Below are positions 15,838-23,018 of a stretch of DNA of 64,000 nt, piece after piece (the first letter of the stretch is position 1; each line of letters starts with the position of its first letter). Under the pieces are notes generated by a model. That model had not been told where the DNA came from. It worked only from the letters and a program-made list of their open reading frames with translations, and did no database searches. Source of the stretch: DASYQD01 sp963837455 (GTDB taxonomy: Bacteria; Acidobacteriota; Thermoanaerobaculia; Multivoradales; JAIOJS01); assembly GCA_963837455.1 (NCBI GenBank), contig CAWINM010000006.1, positions 403,551 to 467,550 of the forward strand, given 5' to 3'. Made by a program: the position numbers and the translations under genes.

Positions 15838-17241
15838 TCAGGGGGGCGCGACCTCCCCTCGCCGCTGCGCCATCTCCCGCCAGCTCTCGAGGATCGGTCC
15901 GAGCCCGGCTGCGAGCGCCACGAAGCGCTCCTCGTCGCCGGCGTCGAATGCCTCGCCGCCGCGCTTGTTGAGCAGCTGGGCGACCCCGATCACTCCGCCG
16001 TCCTCGCCAGGGACGGGAACGCACAACAGGTTGCGGGTGTGGAAGCCCGTGCGCTGGTCGACGGTGCGGTTGAACTGCGGATCCGCGTAGGCGTCGGGGA
16101 CGTTGCGTGGCTGGCCGCTGGCGGCGACGCTGCCGGCGACGCCCTCGCCGTAGCGCACGCGCAGCCGCACCGGGTGGGAGCCGCCGGCCTCGGCGTACAG
16201 CGACCACAGCAGGCGGCCGGCGGGGTCGGCGAGGAAGAGCGTCGCCCGCTCGGCGCCGAGCAGCTGTCCGATCCGCCGCGTCAGCCCCTCGAGCACCTGT
16301 CGCAGCATGCTCTCGATGGCCGCGTTCTCCGCCAGCTGCACCGCGTCGAGGAAGACCCGGGCCTCGCCGGTGAGCTCCGCGAGGAAGGAGGCCACCCGTT
16401 GCTCCGGCAGCGCCGCCAGCTCCGCCATCAGGCGGCCCGAATCATAGGTGCGCGCGAGGCTGGCCATCAGGTGCTCGGTGTTGGCGGCGACGGCGGAGGC
16501 GGCCGCCACCAGCCGCCCGTCCTCGAGGTGGAGCACGCGATCGGCGACGTCGAAGATGCGGTGGTCGTGGGTGACCAGCAGCACCGCCGCCCCCTGCTCA
16601 CGCGCCAGGCGTTCGAGCAGCTCGGCGATGGCGCGCCCGGTGTGACCGTCGAGCGATGCCGTCGGCTCGTCGGCGAGCACCAGCTGCGGCCCGGCCGCGA
16701 GCGCGCGAGCGATCGCCACCCGCTGCCGCTGGCCGCCGGAGAGCTGTCCCGGGGGATTCACGAGGTGCGTGCCCAGCCCCACCGCCGCCAGCATGGCGTC
16801 GGCGCGACGACGCCGCTCGCCGGCGTCGAGCTCCGGGTGCAGCTCGAGCGAGAGCAGCACGTTCTCTCGCGCGCTCATCGACTCGAGCAGGTTGTGCCCC
16901 TGGAAGACGTAGCCGATGCCACGCCGCACCTGCCCGCGGGAGCCTTCCGGCGCCCCCGCCAGCTCCTGGCCGAGCACCCGCACGCTCCCCTGCTGCAGCG
17001 AGCGCAGCGCCCCGATCAGCGTCAACAGGGTGGTCTTCCCCGACCCCGAAGGCCCGGTGAGGACCACCACCTCCCCGGCATGGACCTCGAGGTCGACGTC
17101 GAACAGCACCGGTCGCGTCCCCTCGGGCGACGTGTAGGCGTAGTGCACTCCGCGGGCGACGACGGTCGCGCCGGAGGGGGCAGCGGCCGGCGACGCGGGG
17201 GCCGCGGCGGCGAGCGTGGCGGCCGGCTCGTCCACCACCAT
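15838..17241 (-). CDS. DevA/LolD-type ABC transporter ATPase fused to a C-terminal GAF domain
   Basis: 467 residues; ATG 17241 shares one base with the devC stop (TGATG). Residues about 28-260 are a MacB/LolD/DevA-family ATPase: Walker A TGPSGSGKTTLLTLIGAL, Q-loop GYVFQGHNLLESM, signature LSGGQRQRVAIARAL, Walker B LVLADEP, and H-loop LLVTHDH. After a helical linker, the last 170 residues form a GAF domain (LLGAERATLFLADPAGRLLW, GEGVAGSVAASGQPRNVPDA, LLCVPVPGEDGGVIGVAQLLNK). The ATPase should energise the DevC permease. The GAF domain would let a small ligand or another protein control transport or signal transport state. A fusion of this kind is unusual for this ATPase family, whose members normally end after the ATPase. 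The frame is continuous, with no sign that two genes were joined by error. Confidence 0.88.
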   Translation of the reverse strand: MVVDEPAATLAAAAPASPAAAPSGATVVARGVHYAYTSPEGTRPVLFDVDLEVHAGEVVVLTGPSGSGKTTLLTLIGALRSLQQGSVRVLGQELAGAPEGSRGQVRRGIGYVFQGHNLLESMSARENVLLSLELHPELDAGERRRRADAMLAAVGLGTHLVNPPGQLSGGQRQRVAIARALAAGPQLVLADEPTASLDGHTGRAIAELLERLAREQGAAVLLVTHDHRIFDVADRVLHLEDGRLVAAASAVAANTEHLMASLARTYDSGRLMAELAALPEQRVASFLAELTGEARVFLDAVQLAENAAIESMLRQVLEGLTRRIGQLLGAERATLFLADPAGRLLWSLYAEAGGSHPVRLRVRYGEGVAGSVAASGQPRNVPDAYADPQFNRTVDQRTGFHTRNLLCVPVPGEDGGVIGVAQLLNKRGGEAFDAGDEERFVALAAGLGPILESWREMAQRRGEVAPP

Positions 17242-18539
17242 CAGAAGAGCTCCGCCGGATCGGCCTCGGCGAGCTTGCGCAAGGCACCGAGCGCGGCGAT
17301 GGCACACATCGCCACGGTGCCGAGCAGCACCCCCAGAAGCGAGGCCGGCGGGATCTGCACCGGGATGCCGAGGGCCAGCCCCAGGATCCGGCAGCCGACG
17401 AGGGCGAGCGCGAGCCCCGGCACGAAGCCGAGCAGCGAGAGCACCATCGCCTGGCGCATCACCAGCGCGGCCAGCGCACCGCCCGACCATCCCATGGCCT
17501 TCAACGTGGCGTACTGCCGCCGGTTGTCGGCGATGTCGGTGAAGAGGACCTGGTAGACGATGATGGCGCCGACCAAGAACCCCATCGCCACTCCGAAGGT
17601 GAAGACGGCGCCGATCGGCGTCGCGCCCTGCCAGTAGTCGACGTCGCGCTGCGCGAAGCCGTCGCGCGTGAGCACCTCGACGTCGCGGTCGAGGGTGGCG
17701 GTGAGCGCCCGCCGCACCGCCTCGGGGTCGACGCCGGGCCGCAGCTTGATGAGGCCGAGGTCGATCTCGCCTTGGCGCCGATGGGGAAAGAGGCGCAAGA
17801 ACCCCTCCTCCGAGGTCAGCACGCTGCCGTCGATGCCGAACGAGCTGCCGAGCTCGAACAACCCCACCACCTCGACGCTCTTGCCGGCGATCTCGGCGCG
17901 GATCCGCTCGCCGCGCGCGAAGCGCGCGGCGACGGGGCCGAACTCCACCCGCGAGCGGCGGTCGAACAGCACCGCGTCGGGGCGGCGCAGCAGCGGCAGG
18001 TTCTCGGCCACGCCCGGGGCGCGCAGCACCGGCCGCGTGGGGTCGATGCCGACGACGAGGATGTTGCGGGTGTTGTGCCGCCAGGGGTTCTCGAAGTGCT
18101 GCTGGTAGACGTACACCGGCGCCACCCAGTCGACAGCGGCGAGACCGGCGGCCTGATAGAGCCGCTGGCGCGGAAACGGATAGGTGATGCCGATGAACAC
18201 CGTCTGGCGCGACAGCACGACGAGGTCGTAGTCGAGCTGCCGCTGGTAGCGCACGGCGCTCTTCAGCATGGCGCTGCGGAAGCCCACCTGCATGAGCATG
18301 AGCAGCGTCGCGAACGCCACCCCGAGGAGGGCGGCGGTGAGGCGCAGCCGATCGCGCATGAGCTGCCGCCAGGCGAGGGGGACGCGGCCACCCGACCAGC
18401 CGCGACCGGGAAGGGTGCCGCTCGCCGCGGTGCCGGGGGCAGGTGCGTCCAGCGCTACGCCGCCCGCCGCGCCGGCGTTGCCGGCCCCGGCACCGCCGTG
18501 GGCCACACCGCCCTCGCCGAGCTGCGCCTGCCGGCTCAC
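17241..18539 (-). CDS. DevC-type ABC transporter permease (FtsX-like)
   Basis: 432 residues from GTG 18539, which overlaps the stop of the adaptor gene (GTGA). The first 60 residues are Gly/Ala-rich; the first membrane segment follows (LTAALLGVAFATLLMLMQVGF). A large extracytoplasmic domain comes next, containing LVVLSRQTVFIGITYPF and DAVLFDRRSRVEFGP. Three more membrane segments close the protein (IGAVFTFGVAMGFLVGAIIV, AMVLSLLGFVPGLALAL, LLGVLLGTVAMCAIAALGAL). The segment TLKAMGWSGG is typical of DevC/FtsX permeases. With DevB and DevA it should form a TolC-linked exporter; in cyanobacteria DevBCA exports envelope glycolipids. The substrate here is unknown. The long Gly/Ala-rich start is odd, and an internal start just before the first membrane segment (ATG in LMRDRLRL) is possible. 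Confidence 0.85.
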   Translation of the reverse strand: MSRQAQLGEGGVAHGGAGAGNAGAAGGVALDAPAPGTAASGTLPGRGWSGGRVPLAWRQLMRDRLRLTAALLGVAFATLLMLMQVGFRSAMLKSAVRYQRQLDYDLVVLSRQTVFIGITYPFPRQRLYQAAGLAAVDWVAPVYVYQQHFENPWRHNTRNILVVGIDPTRPVLRAPGVAENLPLLRRPDAVLFDRRSRVEFGPVAARFARGERIRAEIAGKSVEVVGLFELGSSFGIDGSVLTSEEGFLRLFPHRRQGEIDLGLIKLRPGVDPEAVRRALTATLDRDVEVLTRDGFAQRDVDYWQGATPIGAVFTFGVAMGFLVGAIIVYQVLFTDIADNRRQYATLKAMGWSGGALAALVMRQAMVLSLLGFVPGLALALVGCRILGLALGIPVQIPPASLLGVLLGTVAMCAIAALGALRKLAEADPAELF

Positions 18540-19462
18540 CGCGGGGCAGCGGCGGGCCGCGGTGGAGCGAGTGCGGCGGCCGCCAGGTCGATCGCCACCT
18601 CCACTCGCAGGTTGGTCAGCGCCGCCACCGCCGCCGGCTCGTCGAGCTCCACCTCGACCTCGACCACCCGGGCGTCGAGGTTGGCCACCGGATCGGCGCT
18701 CACCACCTCCTGCTGTTGCACCTTGCCGCCGATGCGGCTGACGCGACCCCCGAGCCCGGCGCCCGGCAGCGTCGGCGACGTGACCACCGCCCGCTGGCCG
18801 AGCCTGACCGCGGGGATCTCGGCCTCCGACACCTCGGCCACCGCCAGCATCGAGGAGGTATCGGCGATCTCCACGATCCCGTCGGCGCCGACCCGCTCGC
18901 CGTCGCGGGCGAAGACCCCCAGCACCACCCCCGAGATCGGTGCCCGCACGTGCGAGCGGTCGAGCTCGGCGCGGGCCTGCTCCAGCCGCGCTCCCGCCCT
19001 CTCGGCGCGGCTCTTCGCCTGGTCGAACACGGCGCGTGGGCTGACGCCCTGGGCCAGCAGGCGGCGGGAGCGCTCGAGATCGCGCTCGGCGTCGGTGAGC
19101 TCGACGCGAGCGACCTCGACCTCGGCCTCCTCGGTGGCGACGCTGTCGAGCAGCGCGATCTCCTGCCCTGCCTCCACCCGGTCTCCCTGGTCGACGAGGA
19201 GCCGGCCGACCACCACGCTGGGCCGGGCCGGGCCGGCGACCCGCACGCGGGTGCGCGGCCGGATGCGGCCGAGCGCCACCACACGGCTGCGCACGAGCGG
19301 CGCCTGGGCGCCGGCGGCGGCACCGACCGCCTGCCCGGGCGCGCCGACCGCGGGGCCGCGGGTCAGCGGCGGGATGGAGCTCCGGTGGCCGACCCACCAG
19401 CCACCGAGACCGACCAGCGCCACGACCGCCAGGGCCGCGAGGGCGATCAGGGGACGTCGCAT
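18536..19462 (-). CDS. DevB/HlyD-family membrane-fusion (periplasmic adaptor) protein
   Basis: 308 residues from ATG 19462. An N-terminal membrane anchor (LIALAALAVVALVGLGGWWV) is followed by the lipoyl/hairpin arrangement of HlyD/RND adaptors: PSVVVGRLLVDQGDRVEAGQ as first lipoyl half, a helical hairpin (about residues 100-165, LTDAERDLERSRRLLAQ), and the second half SHVRAPISGVVLGVFARDG. A beta-barrel region follows (VGADGIVEIADTSSML, GQRAVVTSPTLPGAGLGG). It bridges the inner-membrane DevC/DevA pump to an outer-membrane channel, which is not encoded in the window. It is the first gene of the minus-strand cluster. The 69-base gap to the divergent gene at 19532 must hold both promoters; no clear consensus was seen there. 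Confidence 0.9.
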   Translation of the reverse strand: MRRPLIALAALAVVALVGLGGWWVGHRSSIPPLTRGPAVGAPGQAVGAAAGAQAPLVRSRVVALGRIRPRTRVRVAGPARPSVVVGRLLVDQGDRVEAGQEIALLDSVATEEAEVEVARVELTDAERDLERSRRLLAQGVSPRAVFDQAKSRAERAGARLEQARAELDRSHVRAPISGVVLGVFARDGERVGADGIVEIADTSSMLAVAEVSEAEIPAVRLGQRAVVTSPTLPGAGLGGRVSRIGGKVQQQEVVSADPVANLDARVVEVEVELDEPAAVAALTNLRVEVAIDLAAAALAPPRPAAAPR

Positions 19463-19531
19463 GGACCCCTGAATCGTACCCGTGTGGTAACTTGCGGGCC
19501 AAACTCACCAGCCGGATGCGAGGAGTCGACG

Positions 19532-19774
19532 ATGTCCGAGCCTGCGGCACCCACGCCTGATCCCGTCGTCGTCGATCTCGGCACGGTCAAGAGGAAGCAG
19601 ATCAAGGCGCTCAAGCAGGGGCACGGCCCCCTGCTCGACGAGCTCGCGGGCGTCATCTCCCAGGTGCGCGAAGGCCTCGGCAGCGAGGCCGACGGCAAGA
19701 CCATCCTGCCGGTGGTGGTTCTCTACCGGCAGCGGCCGAAGCGGAAGACGCTCTCCAGCCTGCTGCGGCTCTAG
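19532..19774 (+). CDS. Small protein of unknown function (possibly DUF6200-like)
   Basis: 80 residues from ATG 19532, preceded by GAGGAG. The body reads VVVDLGTVKRKQIKALKQG, then a helical acidic stretch (PLLDELAGVISQVREGL) and a beta segment TILPVVVLYRQ, ending in a basic tail. I recall a similar layout in small proteins labelled DUF6200, but I cannot confirm this without a search. No membrane segment or catalytic motif is visible. It is followed 59 bases later by another small gene and then by the UbiB-type kinase, all on the same strand, so the three may be cotranscribed. Confidence 0.6.
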   Translation: MSEPAAPTPDPVVVDLGTVKRKQIKALKQGHGPLLDELAGVISQVREGLGSEADGKTILPVVVLYRQRPKRKTLSSLLRL

Positions 19775-19833
19775 CAGAGCAGCCCGCCGCGCGAGAGCCG
19801 GCCCTTCCGCCGGAGGATCCTGGAGGTGCCACC

Positions 19834-20289
19834 ATGAACGAGACGCCGATCCCGCCCGTCGACCCCGCTCCCGACCTGCCAGGCCCCGCCGGCGGGGGGC
19901 TGCCGGGCGCTTCCGGTCTCGACGCCGCCGCCATCGGCGCCCGCGTGCGCGCGGCGCGACGGCAAGGCAAGGGCAAACGCAAGCGCGTCTCGCGCCCGTT
20001 CCGGGACCTCGTCGAGGCCGATCGCCAGCTGTCGCGCGCCGCGCACCGGTTGGCCCGCGCGGCCGAGAAGGGGCTCGCAGCCTACCGCGACGGGCAGGAG
20101 AGCTCCTCCGAGGCCAAGCGCGACGGCGCCGTACGCGACCAGCCGCTCAATGCCGCCGAGGGGCTGGCGGTGGCGTTGGGTGAGGCGAGCCGCGTGCCGG
20201 TCGACCTGGCGCGGGCGATGACCACGCGCTCGGGGCGCCGCCTGGTGCGCCGCACGGCACGGCTGCTGCTCTCGCCGCTAGGGCGGTGA
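19834..20289 (+). CDS. Basic, helical protein of unknown function upstream of the UbiB-type kinase
   Basis: 151 residues from ATG 19834, with GGAGG about 10 bases upstream. The first 35 residues are Pro/Gly-rich. A strongly basic segment follows (ARVRAARRQGKGKRKRVSR), then amphipathic helices (DLVEADRQLSRAAHRLARA) and a C-terminal basic helix (GRRLVRRTARLLLSPLGR). No known domain is recognised. Its stop overlaps the GTG of the next gene (GTGA), which argues for coupled translation and a shared role with the UbiB/AarF protein. The basic segments could bind lipid head groups or nucleic acid; this is inference only. Confidence 0.65.
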   Translation: MNETPIPPVDPAPDLPGPAGGGLPGASGLDAAAIGARVRAARRQGKGKRKRVSRPFRDLVEADRQLSRAAHRLARAAEKGLAAYRDGQESSSEAKRDGAVRDQPLNAAEGLAVALGEASRVPVDLARAMTTRSGRRLVRRTARLLLSPLGR

Positions 20290-22208
20290 GCACCCGCCTC
20301 GGCAGCCGCGACCTCGAGGTGCGCCGCGCCGTGGCGCGGGCGCTGGCGGCGCGACGACGGGGCAACGACCCTTACGCCAGCGCGCCGCCGCTCGCGCCGG
20401 GGGGGCCGGTGGTGCGGCCACTGCCGCGGCGCGCCTGGCTGGCGGCCGGCGACCTGGCGTTGGGGCCACCGCCACTGCGCAACCCACTGGGCCGCAACGC
20501 CGGCCTGCTCGCCACCGCGGCGCGCTTCGCCGCCTGGCTGTTGGCGGCCCTGCTCTTCGGCCTCGGCACCGCCGGCGACGTGCTCTCCCGCCGCGACACC
20601 CCGCAACGCCGCGCGGTTCGGCTGCGCCGCACCCTCGAGCGTATCGGCGGCACCTTCCTCAAGCTCGGCCAGCAGCTGTCGATACGCCTCGACCTGTTGC
20701 CGGCGGCGACCTGCGCCGAGCTCTCGAAGCTGCTCGACCGCGTGGCGCCGTTCGACAGCGCCCACGCCATCGCCGCCATCGAGCGCGCCACCGGCCGGCC
20801 GCTCGCCGCCACCTTCGCCGCCTTCGACCCCGAGCCCATCGGCTCGGCCTCGGTCTCCTGCGTCTACCAGGCGGTGCTGCGTAGCGGCGAGAAGGTGGCG
20901 GTGAAGGTGCGCCGCCCGGGGATCGTCGCCACCTTCGCCGCCGACTGGCGGGCTCTCGCCTGGACGGTGCGCCTGCTCGAGCTGCTCGCCGTCGTCCGCC
21001 CCGGCCAGATGAGCTCCTTCGTCCACGACCTGCAGTCGATGTTCCGCGAGGAGCTCGACTTCCGCCGCGAGGCGCGCCATGCGGAGCTGTTCCGGCGCCG
21101 CTCCCGCAAGTCGCAGCTCTCCTACCTCGACACCCCGCGCATCCACTTCGAGCTCTCCAACGAGGAGGTGCTGGTCTCGGAGTTCGTCGCCGGCATGTGG
21201 CTGTGGGAGCTGCTGTGGGCGGTGGAGAGCGGCGACCGCCAGGCCCTGGCCGCCGTTCGCGCCCGCGGCATCGACCCCGAGGAGGTCGGCCGCCGCCTCT
21301 ACCGCACGAGCCTGTTCGGCATCTTCGAGAGCTCCTTGTTCCACGCCGACCCCCACCCTGCCAACGTCGTCGTCCGTCCCGGCAACGAGCTGGTGCTGGT
21401 CGACTTCGGCTCCTGCGGCTCGTTCAACGAGCGGCAGCTCTCGACCCTGCGGCAGCTGCAGTACTGTCAGGCCCGGCGCGACGTGCTCGGCATGGTGCGT
21501 TGCGCCTTCGAGCTCATCGAGCCCCTGCCCCCCATCGACGTCGACGCCATGACGCGCGAGGCGCAGGAGGTGTTCTCCGACGCCGTGCGCGCCATCGACA
21601 GCCACCATTCGCAGTGGTGGGAGCGCACCTCGGCCGCGATCTGGCTCGGCTTCATGGGCCTCGTCCGCAAGTACCACGTGCGCATCGATCTCGACGTGCT
21701 GCGCATGGTGCGCTCGAGCCTGCTCTACGACACCCTCGCCGCCCGTCTCTATCCTCGGCTCGACATCTACTCCGAGTTCCGCCGCTACCGGCGGCGGCTG
21801 GGTGAGACCGCACGCCGCCGGATGCGGCGGCGCGTGCGGCGCCTGCTGCGCCGTGGCTTCGACGACAATCTGTTCCTGCGCGTGGAGGAGCTCGGCGCCC
21901 TCGGCCACCAGATCACCTACCGTCTCGAGCGCCTGGTCCAGGCTCCCACTTTCAAGTTCTCGGCCCTCGCCGGCAAGGCCTTCTACGCCGCCACGGCGCT
22001 GATCCGGTTCGCCTTCGGCGGCCTCGCACTGCTCGCCGCCGCTACCGGGTTGCGGCTGGCACTCGCCGCCCGCGCCGGCGCCCCGCTGGCGCCGCTCGCG
22101 GGGCTCGCCGCCACCGCCACCAGCCCGCTCTACGTCGGCGTCGTCACGTTGCTGCTGCTGGTCACCGTCCGCCGCGTGCTGCTGCGGCTCGAGGACCGCG
22201 AGGTCTGA
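20286..22208 (+). CDS. UbiB/AarF/ABC1-family atypical protein kinase-like protein
   Basis: 640 residues from GTG 20286. The family KxGQ-type motif is present in GGTFLKLGQQLSIRLDLLP. The nucleotide-binding segment is GSASVSCVYQAVL with the conserved Lys in EKVAVKVRRPG. The catalytic loop is FHADPHPANVVVRPGN, followed by the metal-binding segment VLVDFGSCG. Two C-terminal membrane segments (about residues 560-580 and 610-630) match the membrane-anchored UbiB architecture. UbiB-family proteins act as ATPases supporting quinone or isoprenoid-lipid biosynthesis or transport. At 640 residues it is somewhat longer than E. coli UbiB, because of a long basic N-terminal extension. It is coupled by a 4-base overlap to a small basic protein. 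No ubi or men genes are nearby, so the lipid pathway is undetermined. Confidence 0.9.
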   Translation: MSTRLGSRDLEVRRAVARALAARRRGNDPYASAPPLAPGGPVVRPLPRRAWLAAGDLALGPPPLRNPLGRNAGLLATAARFAAWLLAALLFGLGTAGDVLSRRDTPQRRAVRLRRTLERIGGTFLKLGQQLSIRLDLLPAATCAELSKLLDRVAPFDSAHAIAAIERATGRPLAATFAAFDPEPIGSASVSCVYQAVLRSGEKVAVKVRRPGIVATFAADWRALAWTVRLLELLAVVRPGQMSSFVHDLQSMFREELDFRREARHAELFRRRSRKSQLSYLDTPRIHFELSNEEVLVSEFVAGMWLWELLWAVESGDRQALAAVRARGIDPEEVGRRLYRTSLFGIFESSLFHADPHPANVVVRPGNELVLVDFGSCGSFNERQLSTLRQLQYCQARRDVLGMVRCAFELIEPLPPIDVDAMTREAQEVFSDAVRAIDSHHSQWWERTSAAIWLGFMGLVRKYHVRIDLDVLRMVRSSLLYDTLAARLYPRLDIYSEFRRYRRRLGETARRRMRRRVRRLLRRGFDDNLFLRVEELGALGHQITYRLERLVQAPTFKFSALAGKAFYAATALIRFAFGGLALLAAATGLRLALAARAGAPLAPLAGLAATATSPLYVGVVTLLLLVTVRRVLLRLEDREV

Positions 22209-22232
22209 GGGCTGGCGCCAGCGGGCGGCGGC

Positions 22233-23018
22233 TCAACCGTCGCCGGGGCTCTTTTCCTGAACCTCGCCCGTCATCGGCACGAAACGCACCGGCGCCACGA
22301 TGCGCTTCTCGACCCCGTGGGCGGTCTTGGTGAGCAGCAACAGGTCCTGCAGGTAAGAGCCCACCGGCACCACCATGCGGCCGCCCACCTTGAGCTGCTC
22401 GACCAGCGGCTCGGGGATCTTCGGTGGCGCCGCGGTGAGGATGATGGCGTCGAAGGGAGCCTCCTCGGGCCAGCCCTTGTAGCCGTCGCCGACGCGTACG
22501 TGCACGTTCTGGTAGCCGAGCTGCTGCAACGTCGCGCGTGCCTGCTTGCCGAGCTCGTCGATGATCTCGATGGTGAAGACCTCACCCGCCACCTTCGACA
22601 GCACCGCCGCGTGGTACCCCGAGCCGGTGCCGATCTCCAGCACCTTGTCGTGGTGGTCGAGGTCGAGCAGCTGGGTCATCAGCGCCACGATGTAGGGCTG
22701 CGAGATCGTCTGCCCCCAGCCGATGGGGAGCGGCGCGTCGCTGTACGCCTGGTCGCGGTGGTCGGCGGGAATGAAGAGGTGGCGTGGCACCGACTCCATC
22801 GCCTGCAGCACCGCCGGCTGCTCCACGCCGCGCTCGCGGATCTGCTGCTCGACCATGTCGCGGCGGGGGGCCGCCCACGGGTCGGCGGCGGCACCGCCGG
22901 CAGCCTGACGGCCGGCATCGGCATGGTTGGAGTCGCCCTGGGCGTTGCAGGTCACGGTGCCGACCGCGAGCAGGAGGACGACACCGAGAGCCGCCCGCCG
23001 CAACGGTGCCGGGCTCAT
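22233..23018 (-). CDS. pcm: Exported protein-L-isoaspartate O-methyltransferase
   Basis: 261 residues from ATG 23018. The N-terminus is a signal peptide (ALGVVLLLAVGTVTCNAQ), possibly with a lipoprotein-like Cys, so the enzyme is probably periplasmic. The PCMT core follows: RGVEQPAVLQAMESVPRHLF, PIGWGQTISQPYIVALM, the SAM-binding motif VLEIGTGSGYHAAVLSKV, and PFDAIILTAAPPKIPEPL. It repairs L-isoaspartyl residues in aged proteins with SAM as donor. Cytoplasmic PCMTs are about 210 residues, so the extra N-terminal 45 fit export. Its start overlaps the stop of the amidohydrolase gene (ATGA), indicating coupled translation. How SAM would be available outside the cytoplasm is unexplained, although exported PCMTs are annotated in several phyla. 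Confidence 0.9.
   Translation of the reverse strand: MSPAPLRRAALGVVLLLAVGTVTCNAQGDSNHADAGRQAAGGAAADPWAAPRRDMVEQQIRERGVEQPAVLQAMESVPRHLFIPADHRDQAYSDAPLPIGWGQTISQPYIVALMTQLLDLDHHDKVLEIGTGSGYHAAVLSKVAGEVFTIEIIDELGKQARATLQQLGYQNVHVRVGDGYKGWPEEAPFDAIILTAAPPKIPEPLVEQLKVGGRMVVPVGSYLQDLLLLTKTAHGVEKRIVAPVRFVPMTGEVQEKSPGDG

Noticed and set aside
22211..22222. Perfect 12-base palindrome GCTGGCGCCAGC between the convergent ubiB-type and pcm genes
   Set aside because: It has no loop or T-run and is short for a high-GC genome, so a terminator cannot be supported.
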